From positions 1 through 39,192 of the forward strand of contig NZ_LDES01000106.1 in the NCBI RefSeq assembly GCF_001015195.1: a DNA stretch of 39,192 bases. The letters are read 5' to 3'. Shown here in pieces: positions 1-7,313 of the stretch. Both the position numbers and the translations under genes were made by a program. The notes below the pieces were generated by a model, which was not told the origin of the DNA, ran no database searches, and was given only the letters and a program-made list of their open reading frames with translations. The number at the start of each line of letters is the position of its first letter. Position 1 is the stretch's first letter. This stretch comes from Sphingomonas sp. Y57 (lineage in GTDB: Bacteria > Pseudomonadota > Alphaproteobacteria > Sphingomonadales > Sphingomonadaceae).

Positions 1-172
1 CGGGCTCGGCGAGCCGCCGGGCATGGGCGAGGTGTTGGACCAGGATTCGGACCTGCTGCCGATCGTCCAGGCCGGCGCCCGCTCGCGCGGCTTCCGCGGC
101 CCGCTATGGGGCGAGCAGGAGGCGCGGCTCCGCCACTTCCATGTCGAACTCGACCGCTGGATGGAGCGATAA
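1..172 (+). CDS. Rieske ring-hydroxylating oxygenase alpha subunit, C-terminal fragment (cut by window edge)
   Basis: The reading frame starting at base 2 is open to a TAA at 170-172 and encodes the last 56 residues of a protein. The peptide contains LDQDSDLLP, then Q-x-G and RHFHVELDRW. This matches the C-terminal end of the catalytic domain of Rieske non-heme iron oxygenase alpha subunits (pattern LxQDxxxxxxxQxG...RxxHFHxxLD). That domain activates oxygen at a mononuclear iron to hydroxylate or demethylate an organic substrate. The iron-binding and Rieske residues lie upstream of the window, so substrate class cannot be judged. The gene runs towards the minus-strand SDR pair and is separated from it by a strong hairpin. 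Confidence 0.75.
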   Translation, partial: GLGEPPGMGEVLDQDSDLLPIVQAGARSRGFRGPLWGEQEARLRHFHVELDRWMER

Positions 173-184
173 GGTCATGAACGG

Positions 185-210
185 GTCGCCCCTGCGTCGG
201 CAGGGGCGAC
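185..210. terminator. Bidirectional hairpin between convergent genes
   Basis: GTCGCCCCTGC (185-195) and GCAGGGGCGAC (200-210) form a perfect 11-bp stem with a GTCG loop. It sits between the stop of the Rieske fragment (172) and the stop of the minus-strand SDR (219). There is no clear T-tract on either strand, so termination efficiency is uncertain. Confidence 0.7.
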
Positions 211-218
211 GGAGATGG

Positions 219-1004
219 TCAGAACGGCCGGATCGTGACGCCGTTGTCGACCACGAATTCCGCGCCCGTCACGAAGCGCGATTCGTCGGACGCGAGGAAC
301 ACAACCATCGCGGCCACGTCCTCGGGCGCGCCCTTGGCGCCCGCGGGCAGGACGCCCTGCGGCACGGCCTGCTCCTGGCCGATACGCCCCTCTGCCTCCT
401 GCACCATCGGCGTCTCGATCGCGCCGGGATGGATCGAGTTGCAGCGGATCTTGTAGCCCTTTTCCTGGCACATCACCGCGATCGACTTGGTCATCGACCG
501 CACCGCGCCCTTGGCGGCCGAATAGGCGAGGAAGATAGGATAGCCGAGCAATGCGCCCGTCGACGACATGTTGACGATCGAACCACCGTCGTTCCGGTTC
601 ATCAGCGGTATCGCATATTTGCAGCCGAGGAATACGCCCTCGTTCATCACCGCGTTGACGAAGCGGAACTGCTCCAGCGTCGTCTCCTCAACATCGGCGG
701 ACAGGACTACGCCGGCGTTGTTGACGAGGATGTCGAGGCGGCCGAACCGTTCCTCGATCGCTTGAATGACCGCGATCCACTGGTCCTCCGACGCGACGTC
801 GAGCGCCAGTGCGAGCGCGCCATTGCCGATCGCGTCAGCGACCTTCAGAGCGGGCTCGATCTTCACGTCGGTCACCACCACGGTCGCGCCCTCGCGCGCC
901 AGCGCTTCGCAATCGGCCTTGCCGAGGCCCGATCCGCCGCCGGTGACGAGCGCAACCTTGCCGGCCACACGCCCGGCCGTTCCGCTGCCGCGATCCTGTG
1001 CCAT
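219..1004 (-). CDS. SDR family NAD-dependent oxidoreductase
   Basis: 261 residues, a normal length for a classical short-chain dehydrogenase. The cofactor motif TGGGSGLG is at residues 21-28, an Asp (D46) ends strand beta-2 and favours NAD over NADP, NNAG follows, and the catalytic pair is Y161-x3-K165. The C-terminal part has the usual PG-x-I-x-TPM substrate loop. I chose the ATG at 1002-1004 because GGAGAGG precedes it; the longer open frame upstream runs through the neighbouring SDR and is not coding. It follows the next SDR on the same strand by 26 bases, so they probably form an operon. Likely role: oxidising a hydroxyl intermediate in the catabolic cluster; the substrate is unknown. Confidence 0.9.
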   Translation of the reverse strand: MAQDRGSGTAGRVAGKVALVTGGGSGLGKADCEALAREGATVVVTDVKIEPALKVADAIGNGALALALDVASEDQWIAVIQAIEERFGRLDILVNNAGVVLSADVEETTLEQFRFVNAVMNEGVFLGCKYAIPLMNRNDGGSIVNMSSTGALLGYPIFLAYSAAKGAVRSMTKSIAVMCQEKGYKIRCNSIHPGAIETPMVQEAEGRIGQEQAVPQGVLPAGAKGAPEDVAAMVVFLASDESRFVTGAEFVVDNGVTIRPF

Positions 1005-1030
1005 ATCCTCTCCGTATATGCTTCGAACGG

Positions 1031-1957
1031 TCAGGCCGCACCGCTCTCGTTGAAATAGTCGGGCATGCCGCCGGGCCAGACGACGCCCCATTGCGCCTGC
1101 CCGCCGTCGATCACCAGCAGGTCGCCGTTGACGAATCGGCCGGCGGGGGAGGCAAGATAGGCGATCGCCTGGGCGACGTCCCATGCGTTGCCGCGCGTCT
1201 TCATCGGATTGGCCTTGTGGAAGCGGACCAGCGCCTCCTCCGGATAGACGCCGAAACCTTCGGTCTCGATCACGCCGGGGCCGATGCAGTTGATCCTGAT
1301 GTTGAACGGTGCCCATTCGGTGGCGACCGTCTTCGACAGGTAGATCACCCCGGCCCGTGCCGCGCAGGTATGCGCCGCCTGCGGCATGCCGCGCTCGACA
1401 TTGGCGACGATGTTGATGATGTGGCCCGGCGTGCCGCTGTCGCGCCAGCGCTTCGCCGCCTCCTGCATCATCCACCATGTGCCGTTGAGGTTGGTGTCGA
1501 TCACCGCGAGCCAGCCCTTGCGGCTGAAGTCGATCGCGTCCTGCGGGAACTGCCCCCCCGCATTGTTGACGACAGTGTCGAGCCCGCCCATCCGCTCATA
1601 GATCGATGCGATCAGCGCCTCGCACGCCTCCGGATCGCGGATCGTCATCGACGCGGTCATCACCTCGCGGCCGGTCGCGGCCTGGATCTGGTCGCGGGTG
1701 ACGGACAGCTTGTCCGGGTTGCGGCCGCAGATCGCGACTTCGGCGCCCAGACGGATGGCGAGGAACGCCGCTGCCTTGCCCATGCCGCTGCCGCCGCCGG
1801 TGATCAGCATGCGGTGCCCGGCCAGCAGGTCGGGCCGGAACACGGTATCGTGCGTCGCCAGGTCGGCGGGGGTCAGCCCGCGCTTCGGACGGGTCGGGTC
1901 GTTCGGGTCCGGCCGGACATGGCTGCCCGGGGTGGACTGGGTGGAATTCGCATCCAT
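1031..1957 (-). CDS. SDR family protein, 2,4-dienoyl-CoA reductase-like, catalytic Lys replaced by Arg
   Basis: 308 residues with a 45-residue polar N-terminal extension before the Rossmann motif TGGGSGMG (53-60). ICGRN after strand beta-2 suggests NADP binding; NNAGGQF and the block TVATEWAPF-NIRINCIGPG match the DECR branch of SDRs, which reduces 2,4-dienoyl-CoA esters. That branch lacks the YxxxK tyrosine and relies on a lysine in an AKAG motif. Here the motif is ARAG (R201), so normal activity is doubtful. The ATG at 1955-1957 is followed by the MDANS start; a 24-bp dyad lies 46 bases upstream at 2003-2026. First gene of a two-SDR minus-strand operon. DECR-like assignment is from motifs only. 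Confidence 0.85.
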   Translation of the reverse strand: MDANSTQSTPGSHVRPDPNDPTRPKRGLTPADLATHDTVFRPDLLAGHRMLITGGGSGMGKAAAFLAIRLGAEVAICGRNPDKLSVTRDQIQAATGREVMTASMTIRDPEACEALIASIYERMGGLDTVVNNAGGQFPQDAIDFSRKGWLAVIDTNLNGTWWMMQEAAKRWRDSGTPGHIINIVANVERGMPQAAHTCAARAGVIYLSKTVATEWAPFNIRINCIGPGVIETEGFGVYPEEALVRFHKANPMKTRGNAWDVAQAIAYLASPAGRFVNGDLLVIDGGQAQWGVVWPGGMPDYFNESGAA

Positions 1958-2002
1958 CGATCGTTCAGGCTCCTCCCGACATGGCTTAGCACCGCCGAAT
2001 AA

Positions 2003-2026
2003 GAAAACAATCACAAATGTCTTTTT
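2003..2026. promoter_or_regulatory. Copy 1 of shared 24-bp operator-like dyad
   Basis: GAAAACAATCAC followed by AAATGTCTTTTT. It matches the reverse complement of the 4821-4844 copy at 19 of 24 positions, all mismatches being at the first base or in the centre and inner right arm. It lies in the divergent region between the minus-strand SDR pair (start 1957) and the plus-strand SDR (start 2153). Presumed binding site of an unseen regulator; inference from repetition and symmetry. Confidence 0.55.
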
Positions 2027-2104
2027 TACAGGATGGGCTTTTCCCCGGAACCGCCGTGGCCCTGAGCATCCCTTCGCAATGGCATGGCGATGATGCCGGT
2101 CTTG

Positions 2105-2128
2105 AAAAAGGCAGTCATGCCTGTTTTT
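2105..2128. promoter_or_regulatory. Copy 2 of shared 24-bp operator-like dyad
   Basis: AAAAAGGCAGTC followed by ATGCCTGTTTTT. It shares the frame AAAAA..CA.TCATG..TGTTTTT with the copy at 4821-4844. Centred on the TC at 2115-2116, 8 of 10 arm positions pair. The same A·G mismatch occurs at the same arm position as in the 4821 copy. It ends 24 bases before the plus-strand SDR start, a typical place for a repressor site. Confidence 0.55.
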
Positions 2129-2152
2129 AATGAACGGGAGAGGAGATTGGCG

Positions 2153-2959
2153 ATGGCGGAACTGGAAGGCAAGGTCGCTGTGGTGATCGGCGCGGCGGGC
2201 CGGGGCAATATGGCGCAGGCGATTGCGCGGCGACTCGCGGCCGACGGCGCGCGACTCGTGGTGGCGGGGCGCGATCCGGAACCTCTCGAGGAGCTCGCCG
2301 AAGAACTGGGCGGTCTCGCGGTAGCCCGGTGTGACCTGACCAGCGAGGAGGATCTGGCCCGGCTTGCGGCGGCGGCGGTCGATCGCTTCGGCGGGATCGA
2401 CATCGCCGTCAATGCCACCGGCTGGGGCCTGCTCAAGCCCTTCCTCGATACCAGCAAGGAAGAGATCGAGAAGATCACCGCGCTCCAGTTCACCGGCGCG
2501 ATCCTGTTCTATCAGGCGATGCTGCGGGCGATGCGCGATGGCGGCTCGCTTGTGCAGATCTCGTCGGCGACCGCGACGATCATGCTCGAGGACCACGCCG
2601 CCTATATGGGCACCAAGGCGGGCGCCGATCACGTCATCCGCTGCATTGCCAATGAATTCGGCCATCGCGGCATCCGCGCCAATTCGGTAGCGCCGGGATT
2701 CACCGTCACGCCGATGACCGGCAAGGCCGGCCGCAACTCCGCGGTTATCGGCGCCTTCGCGAAGGAATATCCGCTCGGCCGTGTGGGAACGAGCGAGGAC
2801 ATCGCCGAGGCGGTGGCGTGGCTCGTCTCCGATGCCTGCTTCATGACCGGACAGACCCTGCAGGTGAACGGCGGAGTCACCCTGCGCCGCAATCCGCGCA
2901 ACGCGGAGATCGTCGCCGCCGTGCAGGCTGCTCGCGCCGCGGCGGCGCCCCAGGCATGA
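2153..2959 (+). CDS. SDR family oxidoreductase
   Basis: 268 residues. The cofactor loop is the divergent GAAGRGNMA (13-21) rather than TGxxxGIG, still rich in Gly. VVAGRDPE after strand beta-2 points to NADP. The catalytic pair is Y151-x3-K155 in AYMGTK, and the C-terminal NGGVTLRR end is typical. The ATG at 2153 follows a strong GGGAGAGGAG; upstream in-frame ATGs fall in the operator region and lack a good site. It is followed after 7 bases by a VOC gene, so the two are probably co-transcribed. Likely reduces or oxidises a carbonyl/hydroxyl intermediate of the local pathway; substrate unknown. Confidence 0.9.
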   Translation: MAELEGKVAVVIGAAGRGNMAQAIARRLAADGARLVVAGRDPEPLEELAEELGGLAVARCDLTSEEDLARLAAAAVDRFGGIDIAVNATGWGLLKPFLDTSKEEIEKITALQFTGAILFYQAMLRAMRDGGSLVQISSATATIMLEDHAAYMGTKAGADHVIRCIANEFGHRGIRANSVAPGFTVTPMTGKAGRNSAVIGAFAKEYPLGRVGTSEDIAEAVAWLVSDACFMTGQTLQVNGGVTLRRNPRNAEIVAAVQAARAAAAPQA

Positions 2960-2966
2960 CGCGGCG

Positions 2967-3437
2967 ATGATCCGGGGCGTCCACCATCTCGCCGTCTCGA
3001 CGCCCGACCTCGACCGCTTCGTCGATCATTATCGGCGCTGGTTCGGGTTCGAGGTCTGCGGCGGCGGGGCATGGGAGCCGGGCAATGAAAGGGTCGACAC
3101 GATGGTCGGCCTCGCCGACAGCGCGGCCCGCTACCAGATGCTCCGCCTCGGCAACCTCTATGTCGAGGCGTTCGAATATAGCGCGCCGCGCGGGGAGGCC
3201 GTGCGGCCCCGCATGTGCGACCATGGCCTCATCCACCTCTGCCTCTATTGCGACGACGTCTTCGCCGAATATGAGCGGCTGAAGGCGCTCGGCATGGAGT
3301 TCAACGGTCCGCCGGGCGGCCCGGCCGCGACCCGCGCCACCTATGGCCGCGATTGCGATGGCAATGTCGTCGAACTGCTGCAGATCGTGGACGAGGGCTG
3401 CGGCTTCGGTTTCGACAAGGTCTCGGCCCGAACCTAG
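2967..3437 (+). CDS. VOC (glyoxalase/dioxygenase fold) family protein
   Basis: 156 residues. The N-terminal GVHHLAVSTPDLDRFVDHYRR is the classic first beta-alpha unit of the vicinal-oxygen-chelate fold, and DCDGNVVELLQI is the last metal-binding strand; HGLIHLCLY gives the middle His. Potential metal ligands are therefore His near residue 7, His in GLIH, and Glu in VVEL. VOC proteins include lyases, epimerases, ring-cleaving dioxygenases and metal-free binding proteins, and nothing here decides among them. It lies 7 bases after the SDR and its TAG stop is the first triplet of the downstream inverted repeat. Confidence 0.85.
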   Translation: MIRGVHHLAVSTPDLDRFVDHYRRWFGFEVCGGGAWEPGNERVDTMVGLADSAARYQMLRLGNLYVEAFEYSAPRGEAVRPRMCDHGLIHLCLYCDDVFAEYERLKALGMEFNGPPGGPAATRATYGRDCDGNVVELLQIVDEGCGFGFDKVSART

Positions 3438-3476
3438 AGCGGCCGATCCGATGCAATCGGATCGTGAATCGCTCTA
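3435..3476. terminator. Bidirectional terminator containing both stop codons
   Basis: Outer arms TAGAGC (3435-3440) and GCTCTA (3471-3476) and inner arms GATCCGAT (3445-3452) and ATCGGATC (3456-3463) around GCA. The outer TAG is the stop of the plus-strand VOC gene and, read on the other strand, the stop of the convergent VOC gene. Confidence 0.75.
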
Positions 3477-3998
3477 ACCCAGTTCGCGCAGCAGGGTGGC
3501 GGGGTCGCGGTCCCAGCGTTCGGCGGCCTTGCGGACGGCGGCGAAGAAGGCGCGGATGGCGGGCTTGTCCTCGACGATCTCGATCATGTGGCCGAGGGCC
3601 GCCGAGGTGTCGACATAGGCGTAGCGCATCGGCCCGAACATGCCGTCCGCCGCGACCGCGAAGCCCCGGTCGGTGTAGTGGGCCAGGTCGGAGGCGAAGT
3701 CCTCCGCGATGAACGCGACATGGTGGAATCCCGTCGTCCCCGCCGGCACCGTGTCGCGATAGGCGGAAGGGCCGTCATCATGTTGCTCGACCAGTTCGAT
3801 CTGCACCTCGCCATGCTGGGCGACGGCGGTCGAGAAGCGGGTCGCGCTCGGCGCGCCGCGATAGCGCGGTTCGTCGAGCTTGAGATCGCGGTTGACCAGG
3901 AACGGGCCGATGCCGGTCGTCGCATGCCAGCGGCGGGCGGCTTCGGCCAGGTCGGGAACGACCCAGGCATATTGGATGATCTGGGGCTGGAAGCTCAT
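3474..3998 (-). CDS. VOC family protein
   Basis: 174 residues. QYAWVVPDLAEAARRW opens the first VOC repeat, GFHHVAFIAEDFASDLAHY the second, and GHMIEIVED ends it, so this is a two-repeat single-chain VOC domain like methylmalonyl-CoA epimerase/glyoxalase relatives. Putative metal ligands: His in FHHVAF and Glu in MIEIVE. Its start overlaps the stop of the isomerase-like gene by 4 bases (ATGA), showing translational coupling. It probably acts on the product of that neighbour. Substrate cannot be assigned. It is not a close copy of the other VOC gene in this window. Confidence 0.85.
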   Translation of the reverse strand: MSFQPQIIQYAWVVPDLAEAARRWHATTGIGPFLVNRDLKLDEPRYRGAPSATRFSTAVAQHGEVQIELVEQHDDGPSAYRDTVPAGTTGFHHVAFIAEDFASDLAHYTDRGFAVAADGMFGPMRYAYVDTSAALGHMIEIVEDKPAIRAFFAAVRKAAERWDRDPATLLRELG

Positions 3999-4834
3999 CG
4001 GGCGGCCTCGTGCGGCATGAAGTTGGCGATCAGCCCGCGCGCGGCCTCGACGGCGCGGCGGGCACGTTCGAATGGCGGGATCCCCGCCTTGCGCGCCGCA
4101 TTCTGCGGCACCTCGACATCGATGATCGTGTCCGGTCGCAGCGCGGCAAGTGCCGCGGCGAGCGGGAAGTCGCCGGTGCCTGGGAGACCGCGCTCGCGGA
4201 TCGCCTCATGCCAGGCTTCCTCGCGTGCGCGGTCGCGCGGGCCGTCGCAGATCTGGAGATAGCCGATCCGGTCGCGTGCGGCGGCGATGTCGTCGGGTCC
4301 GCCGCCGTTGCGCACCAGATGCAGCATGTCGCACACCAGCGAGGCGCCGGGCCGGTCCGCCGCCTCGACGATCGCCGCCGCCTGCGACAGCGTGCGCACC
4401 GCCGAGAAGCCGTTGAATTCCAGCCCCGCGGCGATACCGAAGCCGGCCGCCATGTCGCAGAAGCGCGCGAGCGCCGCCGCGCCCGCCCGATCGTCGAGAT
4501 CGTGGATATGGACTGTCGCGCGGCTCGCCCCGAGCGCCCTGCCGACCGCCAGCGATCGTTCGAACCCCGCCCAGTCGGGGTCGGCGTCGAGCGGGAAGAC
4601 CTCCAGGTTGCACAGCGTCACCCCCGCCTGCTCCAGTGATGCAGCCAGTTCCGCCACATCGCCCTCGCCGACGCAGGGAAACAGCTTCGCGATCGCGTCC
4701 GGCACATAGGTGAACAGGCAGACATGCTCGCAGCCCAGCCGGCCGGCGATCGCGATGAGCTCCGCCGGCGACGTGTCGAGCGCCGTCAGATGGTGGAGCG
4801 AGAGCTTCGCCGGGGCCAATAAAAAATCATTCAT
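3995..4834 (-). CDS. Sugar phosphate isomerase/epimerase family TIM-barrel protein
   Basis: 279 residues of the AP-endonuclease-2/xylose-isomerase-like TIM barrel. Visible conserved strands are GCEHVCLFTY, ATVHIHDL, GIAAGLEFNG (metal Glu), SLVCDMLHLVR (metal Asp and His) and TIIDVEVPQ (final metal Glu). Members isomerise or dehydrate sugars, inositols or polyketide-like intermediates. The annotated ATG (4832-4834) lies inside the 24-bp operator-like dyad and has no ribosome-binding site; a TTG five codons in is an alternative, equally without one. The barrel starts at KLSLHHLT, so either start would work. It is translationally coupled to the following VOC gene and divergent from the Rieske operon. 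Confidence 0.85.
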   Translation of the reverse strand: MNDFLLAPAKLSLHHLTALDTSPAELIAIAGRLGCEHVCLFTYVPDAIAKLFPCVGEGDVAELAASLEQAGVTLCNLEVFPLDADPDWAGFERSLAVGRALGASRATVHIHDLDDRAGAAALARFCDMAAGFGIAAGLEFNGFSAVRTLSQAAAIVEAADRPGASLVCDMLHLVRNGGGPDDIAAARDRIGYLQICDGPRDRAREEAWHEAIRERGLPGTGDFPLAAALAALRPDTIIDVEVPQNAARKAGIPPFERARRAVEAARGLIANFMPHEAAR

Positions 4835-4844
4835 GATTGTTTTT
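4821..4844. promoter_or_regulatory. Copy 3 of shared 24-bp operator-like dyad
   Basis: AAAAAATCATTC followed by ATGATTGTTTTT. AATCAT-TC-ATGATT is perfect, and 9 of 10 arm positions pair in total. It lies between the divergent isomerase-like gene, whose ATG it contains, and the Rieske oxygenase operon, whose start is 62 bases downstream. It is the most symmetrical of the three copies. Confidence 0.6.
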
Positions 4845-4905
4845 ATGCGCGGCTGTGGTAGGGCGAGTCAATCGAAGAGACGAAGGAAGCTACGGGACAG
4901 GATCG

Positions 4906-6126
4906 ATGGACGCCATCAGCCACGACAGGGCCGGGTCGGATTATGCCCGGATGGACTATGAGCGGGGCCGCAAGGCCGCCCCGGAGGACTTCCCCAAGCT
5001 GCCCGATATCCCGGGTCGCCGCTATGTCGACCCCGACTTCCTGGCGCTGGAGAAGGAGCGGATGTGGAAGCGGGCCTGGCTCTACGCCGGCCACACGGAC
5101 CAGCTGCCCAATCCCGGCTCCTGGTTCCTGACGCGCAACACCGGTTCGCCGGTCATCGTCGTGCGCGACCTCCAGGGGGATGTGCGCGCCTTCTTCAACA
5201 CCTGCCAGCATCGCGGTGCGCCGCTGGTGACGGGCGAGGAAGGCGAGGCGCGCGGCTTCGTCTGCGGCTATCACGGCTGGAGCTATACGCTCGACGGCAA
5301 GCTCACCGCGGTGCGGGACAAGCGCGATTTCGTCGATCTGGACTTCGCCTGCCGGTCGCTGGTGCCGGTCCGCTGCGAGACGCTGGGCAGCCTGATCTTC
5401 ATCAACGAGGACGTCGAGGCACAGCCGCTGGTCGAGCATATCGGCCCGATGGCGAAGGAACTCGATCAGTTCCAGCTGGACCGGCTTCGCCTCGTCGACA
5501 GCCGCAGCTACGAGGTCGGCTGTAACGTCAAGGTGCTGCTCGACGCCTTCCTCGAGGTCTATCACATCAAGTCGATCCACCAGCATACGGTGGATCGCTT
5601 CCTCGATCATCGCGGCATGATCGTGACGCTATGGCCGAACGGGCACAGCCGGATGGTCACTCCGAACAGCCGCCCCGACTGGAAGGACCCGGGCACGATC
5701 GGTATGCCGACGATCGATACGGTCACCGACCTGCCGGCCAACAACAATGTCAGCTACCATATCTATCCCAACTTCGTGATGCCGCCGTCCGACAGCGGGA
5801 TCCCGCTGCTCCAGTTCTGGCCGACCGGCCCCCGTTCGTCGCGGGTCGTGTCCAGCTGGATCGGGCCGGACCATGACCCGGAGAACCCGCATCCGATGTG
5901 GGCGAAACGGATCGCCAACTGGGAACGCATCCTCTACGAGGATCTTCAGTTTGCTCCGCACATCCAGGAATCGCTCGAAAGCGACGGCTTTCGCGGCATG
6001 CCGCTCAACTATCAGGAGCGGCGCATCTACCACTGGCACGAGGAGCTCGATCGTCGCATCGGGCTCAACCAGGTGCCGCCGGAGGCGCGGGTCGAGCAGG
6101 TGCTGCACGACTGGGTCGTGCGCTGA
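4906..6126 (+). CDS. Rieske non-heme iron oxygenase, alpha subunit
   Basis: 406 residues, a normal length for an alpha subunit. The Rieske [2Fe-2S] ligands are C100-x-H102 in CQHRGAP and C120-x2-H123 in CGYHGW. The mononuclear iron site is H220-x4-H225 in EVYHIKSIH, with the third ligand probably D346 in YEDLQF. The bridging position three residues before the first iron His is Glu (E217) rather than the usual Asp, as in the carnitine oxygenase CntA group. No beta subunit is present, so it is probably a homo-oligomer. The ATG at 4906 is preceded by GGGACAGGAT; the longer frame starts within the operator. It heads an operon with an acyl-CoA dehydrogenase, a Rieske ferredoxin and a flavoprotein. 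Substrate unknown. Confidence 0.93.
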   Translation: MDAISHDRAGSDYARMDYERGRKAAPEDFPKLPDIPGRRYVDPDFLALEKERMWKRAWLYAGHTDQLPNPGSWFLTRNTGSPVIVVRDLQGDVRAFFNTCQHRGAPLVTGEEGEARGFVCGYHGWSYTLDGKLTAVRDKRDFVDLDFACRSLVPVRCETLGSLIFINEDVEAQPLVEHIGPMAKELDQFQLDRLRLVDSRSYEVGCNVKVLLDAFLEVYHIKSIHQHTVDRFLDHRGMIVTLWPNGHSRMVTPNSRPDWKDPGTIGMPTIDTVTDLPANNNVSYHIYPNFVMPPSDSGIPLLQFWPTGPRSSRVVSSWIGPDHDPENPHPMWAKRIANWERILYEDLQFAPHIQESLESDGFRGMPLNYQERRIYHWHEELDRRIGLNQVPPEARVEQVLHDWVVR

Positions 6127-6152
6127 CGAATATCGGATCATAGGGGAGAGGC

Positions 6153-7313
6153 ATGGATTTCAGGCTCACATCCGAGCAGGAGGAACTGCGCGAGGCGGCC
6201 CGCGCCTTCGCCCGCGCCGAACTGCCGGCGATCGCGGCGGAGTGCGAACGCGACAACAAGCCGCCCAGCCATGAGCTTGTGCGCCGCTATGCGGAGATGG
6301 GCTTCCTCGGCATCAACGTGCCGGCGGAGCTGGGCGGCCTCGGCCTCGGCAATCTCGAGGCGCTGGTCGTGCTGGAGGAATTCGCCAAGATCTCCTCGGC
6401 GGTCGCCTTTCCGATCTTCGAATCCTCCGTCGGGCCGGTCCGCGCGATCGAGCATTTCGGTTCGGACAGCCTCAAGCGCCGCATCGTTCCTGCCGTCTGC
6501 AAGGGCGAGATGGTCGTCGCGATCGGCATGTCGGAGCCCGACGCGGGATCGGCGCTGACCGATCTCAAGACCAAGGGCGTGGTGAAGGGCGACCGGCTCG
6601 TCATCAACGGCACCAAGCGCTGGTGCTCGGGCGGCGGCCATGCCGACGCCTATCTCGTCTATTGCCGGCTGTCGGACGATCCCGGCCCCAAGGCGATCGG
6701 CGCGGTGCTGGTCGAGAAGGGGACGCCGGGATTCGGCTTCGGCCCGAACGAGCAGCTGATGGGCTTCCGCGGCGTGCCGTCGGCCGACCTGACCTTCGAC
6801 GATGTCGAGGTCCCGCTCGACAACATCGTCGTGCCGGCGGGCGGCTTCAAGAAGCTGATGGAGACGTTCGACCTCGAACGCTGCGGCAACGCCACCATGG
6901 CGCTGGGGCAGGCGTCGGGCGCGCTGGAGGACGTCACCGAATATGTCCAGGAGCGCCGCCAGTTCGGCAAGCCGATCGTCGAGTTCCAGGCGGTCCAGCT
7001 CAAGCTCGCCGAGATGCACATGAAGGTTGACGCCGCCCGCCTGCTGATCTGGCGCGCGGCGGCCAATGCCGAGGACGGGTTGCCGTCGATCCTCGACAGC
7101 TCGACCGCAAAATGCTTCGCCAACTCGATCGCGCGCGAGGTGGCCGGTGACGCCGTCCAGCTGATGGGTGCCTATGGCTATTCCAAGGAATTCCCGATGG
7201 AGCGGCGGCTGCGCGACAGCTGGGGCTGGGGCATCGCCGGCGGCGCGATCGACATCCAGAAGGTCAACATCGTCTCGGCGATGCTCGGCCGCCGCTTCGA
7301 CCAGAGGCGCTGA
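6153..7313 (+). CDS. Acyl-CoA dehydrogenase family flavoprotein
   Basis: 386 residues with all three acyl-CoA dehydrogenase domains: helical N-terminus (MDFRLTSEQEELREAARAF), middle beta domain (AIGMSEPDAGSALTDLKT, NGTKRWCSGG) and C-terminal helical domain (RRQFGKPIVEFQ, QLMGAYGYSKE). It should oxidise an acyl-CoA with FAD, passing electrons to ETF. The position of the common catalytic Glu in the EGT motif is Gly (G363 in AGGAIDIQ). E242 in FDLERCG sits where isovaleryl-CoA dehydrogenase carries its base, so the base has probably moved there. It starts 26 bases after the Rieske oxygenase with GGGGAGAGGC upstream, and overlaps the ferredoxin gene by one base (7313). A side-chain step on a CoA-activated substrate is likely. 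Confidence 0.93.
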   Translation: MDFRLTSEQEELREAARAFARAELPAIAAECERDNKPPSHELVRRYAEMGFLGINVPAELGGLGLGNLEALVVLEEFAKISSAVAFPIFESSVGPVRAIEHFGSDSLKRRIVPAVCKGEMVVAIGMSEPDAGSALTDLKTKGVVKGDRLVINGTKRWCSGGGHADAYLVYCRLSDDPGPKAIGAVLVEKGTPGFGFGPNEQLMGFRGVPSADLTFDDVEVPLDNIVVPAGGFKKLMETFDLERCGNATMALGQASGALEDVTEYVQERRQFGKPIVEFQAVQLKLAEMHMKVDAARLLIWRAAANAEDGLPSILDSSTAKCFANSIAREVAGDAVQLMGAYGYSKEFPMERRLRDSWGWGIAGGAIDIQKVNIVSAMLGRRFDQRR

